In this document: in pieces, positions 1 to 24,978 of the stretch
Layout: every line of letters starts with the position of its first letter
How positions within the stretch are numbered: the stretch's first letter is position 1
From: Nannobrachium achirus
Lineage: Eukaryota > Chordata > Actinopteri > Myctophiformes > Myctophidae
Length of the DNA: 64,000 nucleotides
Reading direction: 5' to 3'
Assembly (NCBI GenBank): GCA_963921795.1
Contig: OY997642.1
Coordinates: 26,149,192 to 26,213,191, forward strand
The notes under the pieces: model-generated
Database searches by the model: none
What the model saw: the letters and a program-made list of their open reading frames with translations, nothing else
Told to the model about the DNA's origin: nothing
Translations under genes and position numbers: made by a program

Positions 1-221
1 ATCAAAGTCATGGTCCTGATATTTATAACATAGAGAATAGAGAAATAATACAATGTGAACCGAATTTCTCTTAATTCTTACGGAGGTTAAGTGCAGGCAG
101 TCAATAATTGCGATTGTTTTGTGGTGGATGCAGGTCTGAGGTGGCATTAGTGATTAATCAGACTTGTTGGGGTGGTCTTTTGGTCAGGCCAAGACAAGAG
201 AAGTTTGTTGATGTTGACGTG

Positions 222-303
<82 letters not shown>

Positions 304-312
304 GCGTGCGTG
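222..312. repeat. (TG)n microsatellite at a svil splice acceptor
   Basis: An almost pure TG tract of about 75 bp turns into TGCG variants and ends about 20 bases before the svil acceptor at 331-332. It stands where a polypyrimidine tract would normally be. The rest of 1-221 is svil intron with no other signal I recognise. Confidence 0.9.
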
Positions 313-332
313 AATGCGTGTGTGTCCTACAG

Positions 333-14991
<14,659 letters not shown>

Positions 14992-16440
14992 TGAACACAA
15001 GATGGTATGCGAAGTGGATAAAACATTGATGTGCAGAGATGGGAAAAGAAGGAAATATCTTTTAATCACTATTGTGACAAGTGAACATGTTGAAGACGTC
15101 AACATAAAAGAGGTTAAATTAAAAAACCGAAGAGGACTGGCATTTCCTGGGACAAGAACGTGCCTGCCTACGGTTAGGGCCTTGTTTAGAGTTACATTTT
15201 TACCTTTCCACATAGTAACTATGTAAGAAAGCGGTGCAATTGTAAAGTAAAGGTAAAAAAAAAAGTAAAAGCAAAACTCAGCTTTGTTTCAGTACACAAT
15301 GTAGTTATGTATGTATGTATGTATGTGAAGTCTCCTTCAAGCACTTAACTCACTGCTCATGCCGTGGACTTGTCAATGACAAAGTGCACACTGCAACGCT
15401 TGGCCTCCGGATGGCGTGCTTCTATCGTGTGCGCGTGCAAGAGTGGCTATTGTTTAAACCAGGGGTCTTCAACGTTTTCAGGCCAGGGACCCCTTAGCTG
15501 AGAGAGAGATGAAGCAGGGACCCCCACAACCTTTTCATAGATTCCATATACAGTAGTTTCATTGCATGACAGCACGATCATCAGTGTATTTTGGATTCAT
15601 GTTAATGTGTGTTTTCAGATATTTAACCACTTGAACCGTTAATTAACTTGACCTTTCACTATGTACTTAATCTGCTCTTTTTCCCTTTACACCAAAGCTC
15701 TTTGCCAAAAATAGCCGATCTACAAGCTCACAACGCCTCTGTGAGGCGTTGTGGGCTTCTAGATCGGCTATTTTTGGCTAAAGTTCTCAGAATAAGGACA
15801 CTAGGGTTCAAGTGGTTAATATAAAAAAAGAAGAAAAAAAGTTTCTATCACACAAAGATTTGGAGGACCCCCTGTAGTAACTCTGAGGACCCCCTAGGGG
15901 TCCCGGACCCCCTGTTGAAGACCCCTGGTTTAAACCGTGTACATGTGAAAGTAAAGTGCACATTCATGATCTCATGACTGTGTACATGATGTTGCGTCAC
16001 TGTATAATAGTCGTATGTGTATACAGTATGTGTGTGCGTGTGTGACGTTCGATGTTGTATCTATGTAAAAAACGAACCCTGATGACGTATAGGAGCATAA
16101 TGAACTGAATGTGTTAGCTTGGAATTGTGTCAAGACTTCGATGAGTGTTCCCTTTGTCTACGGTGTCTCAAAAGGTCTCGTACCGTATGTACCTTTTGTT
16201 GCATTGGCTCAAATGTGATCCCTTAACCTTTGACACCGACTTTAAAAGCAGCAAAGGGCGCCTTGTTGTAAAGGTATGGCTTTTGTGACAGGAGGCGAGA
16301 GAGAAAAAAAAAACATTTAATGTATAGTGCCTTGCTTTTTGTGTACAGTTTATATACAGAAATTCTAGTCTGCATTTTAAGACTTTCTTTGTGATATAAG
16401 ATATAGTGAATTAAATGAAAATGCACAAATCAATGTAATT
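14992..16440 (+). other. svil 3' UTR and downstream flank
   Basis: Sequence after the svil TAA. A (TATG)n patch lies at 15307-15325, and a whole hAT element is inserted at 15460-15927. An ATTAAA at about 16410 is a possible poly(A) signal, but the true end is not determinable from sequence alone. Confidence 0.45.
15460..15927. mobile_element. hAT-type MITE (CAGGGGTCTTCAACG family)
   Basis: It starts caggggtcttcaacgttttc and ends ccctgttgaagacccctg, with a perfect 8-bp duplication gtttaaac (15452-15459 and 15928-15935). A hairpin cassette at 15702-15780 has arms atagccgatctacaagctca and their near complement. Siblings are at 45191-45620 and 58975-59841. Confidence 0.9.
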
Positions 16441-16614
16441 TTACTGTCTTGTGTGAACGTGCATGTACATGTACATGTATAATGTTACCAGTATGACATT
16501 TATAAACGAATACCGCAACTTTCAGTTAGGCATTTTCGTCAGGATTATAGCCATTTCTTGCAAAGCTGTTTCATTCAGTTTGGTGGTGTGACTCTGCTCC
16601 TGTGATATTACAGA

Positions 16615-17779
16615 CAGCGATGGGCAAGTTACTTGGAAAAGATTTAGCTCAACTACATAAGGAAGCTATCCCCAGAGAAATGTAGCAAGCTACACTACAA
16701 AAGTAGCCAGCTACCAGCGATGTTACTAGGTTTTCAATGTAATGGGTCCCGGGACCCACAGGTGGTCATTCAAATGGGTCCCAGAAAAGTTTTATGAGTC
16801 CTCAATACAATGTTTTCGAGCGCTGTGAGCTTGTAGATCGTCTATTTTCAAAATGTTTGCCTATTTCTTATACTGTATTTATTTTACAATTTGGCTAATG
16901 TTTGAACTTAGAACTAGGATTTCTAAATACACTAGGCTACAGACACCCATTTAATTATATTTATATCACTGGGACCCCAATTTATATTAAATGTTAAAAT
17001 ACTAGAGTACAAATGGAACAGGTCCATTTGGTTCCATTTGTTCACCGAGTTACAGACCCATAAAGTTCTATTTGGTTCCTAACTATCATTTATCTGGGGA
17101 CCCCCTGGAACTCCCTCAAGGACCCAGGACCCCACTTTGAGAACCACTAGTGAAAATAGTTTTTAGCTGTTCCAGGTTTAACTGATAATAAATCTTTACA
17201 GTTTATCTTACACAATACGTTAAAAAACGAATTAAACTATCTAAACTAATATAGCAACTTCAGTAGAAGAAGTAAATTATTTTAACATGGACTCCAAAGG
17301 AGGCGCATCCCCGGGACCCCAGGACCATGACATGAATGAGTCCCTGGGCGACTTGAATGAGTTTTTGATGCGGGATGCGCACGTAATGACATCACTGAGC
17401 TACATCTACACTACTTTTAATCAACTTCATGATCAAGAAGACTTTCCACCAAACAAATAGGCAGGCAAAAAATGTTTAACTGTTTATTATAAAACAAATT
17501 GAAACTGGAAACAAGCCCTCTGTATGGCTTTGTGTGTCATGCTTTCATTTACTTTTTAAATTAAATGTGTATCTTTTCAGGCTGTGACCCCCGCAAAATA
17601 ATCATATTTGAACTGGGGACCCCCACCCTGACAAGCACTTGTCATTGTAGGAGTTGAGGCATTACATTTAGTTTGACTCAGTTTCCACAGATAAATACTG
17701 TGAAACGTGCAGATCTACAAGCTCACAACACCTCGCAATGCAAGCTAAGCTACTTGTAGCTAGCTATTGCACATCACTG
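16615..17779. mobile_element. hAT-like element containing a second nested element
   Basis: The ends are cagcgatgggcaagttac and tagctattgcacatcactg. The flanks attacaga (16607-16614) and actacaga (17780-17787) match at 7 of 8. Inside, 16715-17397 is a second element with ends cagcgatgtta and taatgacatcactg and a 6-bp duplication agctac. Fragments of a third family (about 17100-17155 and 17620-17720) relate to 54550-54975. A degraded hairpin is at about 17705-17765. Confidence 0.65.
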
Positions 17780-17897
17780 ACTACAGATTATCTGCACAAG
17801 CATGGCATCACTGACGGGCGCAGAATGTAGCTGTGACATGAGCATGCAGTTTGAACAGAGAATAGTGATCTGCTTAAAAAGCCCACCTAAACTGAAC

Positions 17898-17899
17898 TG

Positions 17900-17961
<62 letters not shown>

Positions 17962-17990
17962 CGCGTGTGCGTGCGTGCGTGTGTGCACGC
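17898..17990. repeat. (TG)n microsatellite
   Basis: A TG tract with one T interruption that becomes CGTG-rich at its right end. It is intergenic. Confidence 0.9.
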
Positions 17991-17999
17991 CGAGCGTGG

Positions 18000-19933
18000 T
18001 AATTGGTATATAATTGTGGGCTCGCTGAAAGCGAGACCAGCGTTCTTGCTGACCACCAACAAGTGCTACCTGATATAAATAACAACAACACCCACATGAA
18101 ATCTTTTGTAGTTTTTGAAATATTTAACTTTAAGCACCCAATGCATTTCCAGTGGGAAATGAGTCTGGAGAGAGAGGAAGAGAGACTCAGTAGGAGTCTT
18201 GCAGATCTTTATGCCCATACAATCATGCGAGCCCACACTGTTTCGTTAGGAACAGTATTTCTAGTTATAATATTTTCCTATCTCTGTCACTTAGAGGAGG
18301 GCTGTTGTTTTTTTTTAGTAACGCCAGAACAATGGCTTCCATTATAGCATGGTAACTTTCTAGGAATAGAACGCCTGCAGTCTTTATTAGCTTGGATTCC
18401 CCATCAATGATGTCACTGGTAGTAGACAAGACAGGTTTCTGAACTGTCCACTATATATGGACCATATTATCATGAGCATTAATGAGGATCATTTAAGCTT
18501 CATGAATATAAATTGTGAAAAATAGGTGAAGTCGTCCTTTAACCACTTTTTAATATGGTATATCCAATATTGGTTGAGCCATAAGAGATATGTACACGTA
18601 TTAATTTCAAAAGTCTAAGATAGATATAACTACATCCCTGTGAAATTATTCAGGATGGGCCTGAAGGTAATCATGGGTGTTAGAAATTGGCACATTCTTA
18701 CAGTACATTACATGCTCAGAAAACCTGGAGAATGGTTTAGAATAAACTTTACCCGATTTCCCTCAGTTGTTCCCTTGGAGATACAGTATGACATTTCTAC
18801 CACAAGGGGTCAGCGAAGCACAGCTTGCATTCACAACTGCAGGCTTTATTACTGCAGCAAGACTTGTTATCACCTTTAACCCTGACAACCCTTTTGGGTA
18901 TGTCATTATAGGCAGACATTTTCAAAAAACGTCAAAAGTACAGTAGCAGATCTACAAGCTTGTGCAGTAATTCAGCTGTTTTTGAAAGCTTTTGAGCGCA
19001 CAAGCAATCAAGTCAGAAATCACTGAAGGAAATCAACTTGACTGAGACTGCATGCCTCCTATCATACTCAATAGCTTGAAGGTAAAGGGCGATTTCATCT
19101 GGTCTGGGATGGGTATGTGAAATTTTAATATTGTGTCTAATTACTTGCGCCAGCAGAGCGCGCAAGTAAGGTGATGAGTGCTGTCTGTGGGTATGTGGGT
19201 GGCTCATGGCTGACAATACAAAGGGAGGAGGGCCTTTAAGCCAATGAGGGAGCAGCGTTCTCTGTGACGTCACCACCAACCAACAAGCGTTACATACCCA
19301 CATAATTGCACACTCTGCTGATGGTGCACATGTAGGCCATATTTGGCACTATTCGCAAGTTGGCACCTCGACAGAGTGCAGTCTAGTTATTAGTGTGGTT
19401 GCTATAGGCAACACACTATTGTTCTAGCTCGATCCGAGAATTCTTTGCCAGCAAGGTGAACCGGCTTTTTGTTAACCTTTGCACAAAAGAGAAGTGAATC
19501 TTTTGGTCATGCTTCACACACTGTTGACACTGTTGTCATGCTTCACATCATAATATATCGTCATAAATCTATATATTTTCATAAATCTGTGCTATTGGAC
19601 ACCCTTTACGTCTGTGTGTTGGTTAAAATAATATCGAACCAATGAAAAGTAGTAAAAAGCCCTTCGGTCAAAACCTCCTAACTCCACTTGAGCTCATTTT
19701 CCCGAAAATGAACATTTTGGAGTTAAGAGGTGTCGGCCCGACAGCAGAGATATCATATAAATGGTTAATATAAATAGTAAGATGGAATTCAGTTCCCAGT
19801 GGATTCCTCATGACTCGCGTCAGTGCAAACACATTTGCAATCTCCTAGAATTGCACCTTTCTAATATTAAGGTATATTTAATTTCCGAATTAGTCATGTC
19901 TTGGGCAAGTATATGTAAATTGGACCAGTGTAT
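18000..19933. other. Intergenic, no gene seen
   Basis: No supported gene. A hairpin-cassette remnant lies at about 18938-18990. A patch at 19130-19440 contains gcgcaagtaa and ctataggcaacacac sequences that recur near 37180 and 34015, so it is probably old repeat. The short open frames here look random. Confidence 0.5.
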
Positions 19934-19941
19934 TCTCCCAT

Positions 19942-20472
19942 CAGGGACGTGCTGGGCCCCTGATTCAGCCCGGGAAAAAGAGTTGGAGAGGCCCTCATTG
20001 CGCGCTATATATAGCTGCTGCTACTCAAAGATTTGCCATTTCAGATCATGACAAGTGACAAGCCAGTGGGCCAATTACTGTACATGAGTTATATTTCGTC
20101 GTTGTCGGGTGGAAGGAAACCTTGTATGTCCAAAACCGTTTGTTTTGTATTTATCATTTTAAAAATGATTTAAACTAGCGAAAACGAGGCGTTGTGTGCT
20201 TGTAGATCTGCTGTTTTCACTACTTTTGTGCCACGGCCTTATATGATGAAGCAGGGCTTTGCTTTGGGAAAAAATGTATAAATTTGAAACTTGGAGATAT
20301 GAGGTTTCTGCCCGACAGTGGCGATTTACTTTGTTGGCCGCCCACCCCCCGAAATGGAACGAAGGCTGACATTTTATTTTTAATTTTTTCCTAATGGCCG
20401 GCCTGGACCGGCCGGGAATGAACCGTCCGTTCGGGAGTTGTCCCGCTTTTCCCAATGGCCAGCACGTCCCTG
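19942..20472. mobile_element. hAT-type element with nested TIR element
   Basis: It starts cagggacgtgctgggccc and ends ggccagcacgtccctg, with a perfect 8-bp duplication tctcccat (19934-19941 and 20473-20480). A CGTTGTCGGG-family element is nested at 20099-20320 and brings its own hairpin (about 20160-20222). The family is close to 14441-14811. Confidence 0.88.
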
Positions 20473-21100
20473 TCTCCCATTCCCTTTAAGTGCATTTTCA
20501 CCTGGCGCTCTGCTATTTAAATTGTTGATTCTGGAAATGTGAGGAGAAATATATTATTATATGACAAAACCTTAATGCTGTGTCTCTCAGCAATGTTGAA
20601 CATAATGTGTTGAATTTGGATGAATGGCTATCCAATGAAAATCACCTGGGGTGTGGCCCTTGACAAAGTGGTATTGAAAAATACAATTGCAGCATTGTTT
20701 TGCATCATGCAAAAAGCAGAAAAAGATTCGGAAAAGAAAAGCTCATGCAGACTTTCACAGACCCTCAGATATCCACATTGTTTTTTTTTTTGAATAATAT
20801 GTTTATTACATTTTTAAACATACATTATTTAGACAACAACAACACTATACAAGAAAAGGAAAAAAGAGACAAACTGGAACAACAAAAACAAAAGAATAAT
20901 AATCATAACAAGCTCAGGCAATAACATGTAGAATGGAAAAATTAATACATGATGAGCGAAGCAATCAGTCCCCAGCCCCCCCACGACCCCCTCAGAGTGG
21001 AGAGGGCAGGCACCTGACCCAGATCGGAACTAGATTCACTGAGCACAGTTCAACATCAGTCGAGAAACTTCAAGACAAGTGAAACAGCGACAGATAGAAG

Positions 21101-21475
21101 TCAAGGCCGACAGGGGAACCCTTTAAGCACAGCAGCAGACAGCGTGGGCCCGATGAATCTTAAGTAGGGGTCCCAGATTTTATAAAAGGCGTCTATCTTG
21201 GAGTGTAACATACATGTTATATATTCACAAGGAATACAATCCATTATAATATTGTGCCATGATTTTTTGGAAGGAGCAACATCCTTGATCCAAAATAGGA
21301 GAATATTCTTCCTGGCAGCGAACGTTAACACATTGAATAGCCTCTTATGATTGGCATTGACAATATGACCATCTGGGAGACCAAGTATAACACACAAGGG
21401 GTTTGGTTCTATGGGGACACCGAAAATGGTTGACAGTTCTGTTACAACATCAGACCAGTAGTTCTGGAGCTTCAC
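21101..21475 (-). pseudogene. L1 ORF2 C-terminal fragment
   Basis: This is the longest remaining open piece (124 residues) of the L1 above. It starts KLQNYWSDVVTEL and continues through ARKNILLFWIKD. That is the region after the reverse transcriptase, near the cysteine-rich motif, that is typical at the C-terminus of L1 ORF2. It has no catalytic residues and is only a relic. Confidence 0.75.
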
Positions 21476-21505
21476 ACATGACCAGAGACATTTGAACGTA
21501 ATTAC

Positions 21506-22071
21506 TAGGGGTGTAACGATACATTATAATAGCGATTCGATACATATCACGATACATGGTTGACGATACCATACATGGACGATATTGGTTCATTCATGGC
21601 AATACGATACGATTCGATTCAATGATTTAAAATAGATATAGTAACTATTTAGCAAAGAAATTAAATCTGTGTGAAAGGTGTGGATAGTGCAGGTTTTTAA
21701 GGGAAACATGTATTATTATGGATATAAATAAGTAAACACAGTGATTATCTGCCAAATACATGGACATTGTATATTGACAAACCTGCACCTTGACATGAAC
21801 CCAGAGATTACACACATTTATCGATAGACCAGTGTAGCTATATGGAAAGGAAAAGTAATTAAACCCCTCCTTTTAATTTGTTCTTCTTAAAAATGCCAAA
21901 TACAATGGACAAGTAGGTAGTATCGATACAATCAATTCTTTACACTGCCGATTCGATACGATACAAAATAAAACGATAAGATTCGATTTTAGCTGTTTTC
22001 ATTTCGATCTACTTCGATTTTTTAAGTTAAAAACGATATTTCGATACAGTTACTATATTGTTACACCCCTA
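21506..22071. mobile_element. hAT-type MITE (TAGGGGTGTAACGATA family)
   Basis: It starts taggggtgtaacgatac and ends ttgttacaccccta, with a perfect 8-bp duplication gtaattac (21498-21505 and 22072-22079). Both ends are dominated by gattcgatac repeats. It is inserted into the L1, so it is younger. Confidence 0.9.
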
Positions 22072-22151
22072 GTAATTACCGATTTCTGTTTTGCATTTGA
22101 GGCAAAGTGGGGACACACTAGGATCCATTTTGTTTTTAAGGACAGAAGTTA

Positions 22152-22398
22152 TGGGGCTGTTAAGTATGACATCATTTTGTAGGCAGAGGAGAATTTCTGC
22201 CCCCAGTTTCCGTGAATCTTTTTACTATTTTTACTATTTACACATTTTTCTTCTCTTTGTTGTTGAAAGGAAAGTGTTAGAATTATACTTTAGTCGTTAT
22301 TTTTGTCTCGGATCTGTTGAAATAGCGAGGGACATAAAATTATCTGGGGGCAGAGTTCTCCTCTGCCTACAAAATGATGTCACGGCTTAAAAGCCCCA
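22152..22398. mobile_element. Palindromic MITE (GGGGCTTTTAAG...TGACATCATTTTG family)
   Basis: The inverted ends tggggctgttaag and cttaaaagcccca enclose a long inverted pair tgacatcattttgtaggcag and ctgcctacaaaatgatgtca. It is inserted in the L1. A second, nearly identical copy with a trimmed right end is at 34359-34594. Confidence 0.8.
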
Positions 22399-22694
22399 TA
22401 TGTATACAATGTAATATGCGGTACTGTATGGATTTAGTCCGATTGCAGACAGAAATCTCCTTTGCATACGTCCACATTTCATTCCAATCAACATTATCGA
22501 GAGATGTTGAAATCTTTCTCCCATAACTGTTTGACAGCATGGGAGTTTGTGGAGGAATTTGAATTCAGTAGGCTACTTGGTAGAAAATAGAGATAAGGTT
22601 TTTAGCCAATCGGAGAGAAAGAGTCCTTTCCACCTGCGAAGCCGAACAATTGGTTAACAGTGAGGTGTCTTTAGTAATAAAGATATCCACATTG

Positions 22695-24978
22695 TTTAAT
22701 TCGAGGTACATTCCACTGGAATGACAATAAACCTCATATATATGGCATTTTTCCATGTGCTCGAATCACTTTAAATAGAAAGAATTCTTAAAAAATAAAT
22801 TGTACCTAAAGGTAAAAACCATAAAAACAGGGGCTAGGGTAGCTGGGCAGCTTTGGTCTGAAGATATGGCTTTTGTAGTAGGAAGGGTGGGGGCCTATTC
22901 TACTTCAACTGTTGGTATACATTCTTCTCAAATGCCAATATTTACAAGCCATATTTTCTTTACAGTGTTTCAAGCAAACTGGCATTGTTTCCTCAGAAAT
23001 ATGAATTACCGGTAGTTCTAGTTTGGAAATGGCAACCTCACAAATTGTGCACAATCCAATGCTCCCAAGCTCTTCCATACTTAAGAACAAGAATCCAGTT
23101 GTAACTAACTCTCAGAACATGAAGTCTGTTTAGAAAATACTACTTAGTCCCACTAATCTGGCCCCAATACTTTATAATCACCTTTCAAACTTCCAAGTAC
23201 GAATCCAACATTCAGAATTTAGCATAATGGCACAGTAACCCCCCACCCCTCCCCCGTCCTTTGCAATCTCTCAAACATAAGTTACCCAAATGTCATCTCT
23301 TTAGTTTTTTTTTCCAAGTGAGGGTTTGTTAAACACCTTTTCAGGCAGTGCTTGCTTTAATTTAATCTGGACTGGCGTAGGACGGCACACCCTTTTGGTG
23401 CCACATGCGTTTAAAAAATAGTGGGATCTTCCTGCAGTAATTAGTATGATGTCATCATCTTTATATTTGGTCAAAGGAGACAATTTTGGGGGCATAGTCG
23501 GGGGATAAATGTTGATTGACGTTTCTCTGATTATGGACCCTAACTTAAAGAAGGGAATTTAAAAAATATGAGTCCTCTAGTTCGATCAATCCAAGACTGA
23601 CAGAAGGTCTCAAACCGATGGGATCAGACATAAAGTATCTCAATGTATAACAGTGTGATTGTGTTGTAGATCTGGTGCACTCCCCTCCTATGTGCTTGCC
23701 ATGGACTCATTTAATGCAAAATCCATGCCGGACAAAATATAATCTATACAATGCCTGACTTAAGGATGTAAGTCAAGTTGGCACTGTCTGATACAGGTAC
23801 TCTCTGCAGTGACACACTTTTGGCTTGGTCTGATCTTACTGAACTGGAAGTGCACTTCCCCAATACATGGTCGATGCATCTAAGTTGTACAAAAGTAGAA
23901 CCAGCCGTCAGATATTTTGGAAAACCTGCAGAGATATAAAATCATACATGTCATAGTAACTGCAAGAAAAAACAAGACAGGCCCAACAAGCGTACTTTCA
24001 TGTGAATCTCGGACTTCATGTTGCCTGACCTATGGCATAGCATAGGAAAAAAAATCTATGGATGTTCTAAGAGGGCCTCTGGCAGTGTGCACATGAAACG
24101 TGCCTCTGATAGGTCCAAGGGTTTGCAAGATTAACTCCGGACAACAAACAAACACACATGCACACACATGCAGACCTTCTTATAGATAGACTTTTCATAG
24201 TAACGCTGTAAAAAAGAAGGCGTCTAATAACAGTGTGGCTTCATGAGGTTACATCTGTGATGTGTGACATGTCTGGGCAGTAGGTTTGACCTCCATCTGA
24301 CCACCATTCACTTCCATCATAAAACGTAAGTTAACAGTTTCAAAAAAGATAAAACATCCGAGGAAAAAAAATGCATGGTTTTACTTGGCAGTCCAGTGGT
24401 TTGCTAGATTAGCCCAGGTCAAATACACAGACACACACAGACCCTCTTCTAGTGGCCTCCAACAGAGCCACGCCATAAAAAATAGGAGACTTAGCACATT
24501 GACCAAATAATTGGGAAATGTCTCGAGTTTGATTCCAGCCTTGTGTCTTAAGCCCTCTCTATCCTCAGCTTCGTTCCTCTAAACTCTCCTATCCAAAGAA
24601 AAACGAATCGGGGTATCTTGGTGTCACTGAGGTAAAGCAGTCGCCCACCATCATAGAGCTCCAATTATCCTCTCCCCGTGGAACTCTTCACTGTCAGGTA
24701 AGAAGATGCAGCTGGTAAGCTGCGTATTGGGAGACGTAGTTGTCTTTACCTTCCGCAGATCAACAGTGGAGGTTAGCAACAACAGAGACCACATGATGAA
24801 CAATCATTCATCTGTGACCTTAATGATCAGGAAGAACAAAAAAGGAATAAAAAGGTGACCCCCAAAAAAAATCAACACTGTCTTGGTCATCTTTACGCAG
24901 ATCGCAACTCTGTCATAGTGGAAATCAGCTCTGGTTATGGGCTGCCAGGGCTTTCTACCTCATCCTCCGCCGAGGGGT
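22695..24978. other. Intergenic / 3' flank of the minus-strand coiled-coil gene
   Basis: No supported coding region or RNA gene. Part of 24000-24978 may be the 3' UTR of the gene ending at 24979, but I found no convincing minus-strand AATAAA. Confidence 0.45.

Larger units (their letters stand above)
20781..22680 (-). mobile_element. 5'-truncated L1-type LINE, interrupted by two later insertions
   Basis: Read on the minus strand, the element ends in an A-run (T-run at 20781-20791). It is flanked by a perfect 14-bp duplication agatatccacattg at 20767-20780 and 22681-22694. L1 ORF2 C-terminal signatures are readable in pieces: WNEMWTYAKEI and SIQYRI near 22450, then LQNYWSDVVTELSTIFGV at 21420-21475. 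A hAT element (21506-22071) and a MITE (22152-22398) have split the coding sequence. Confidence 0.85.
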
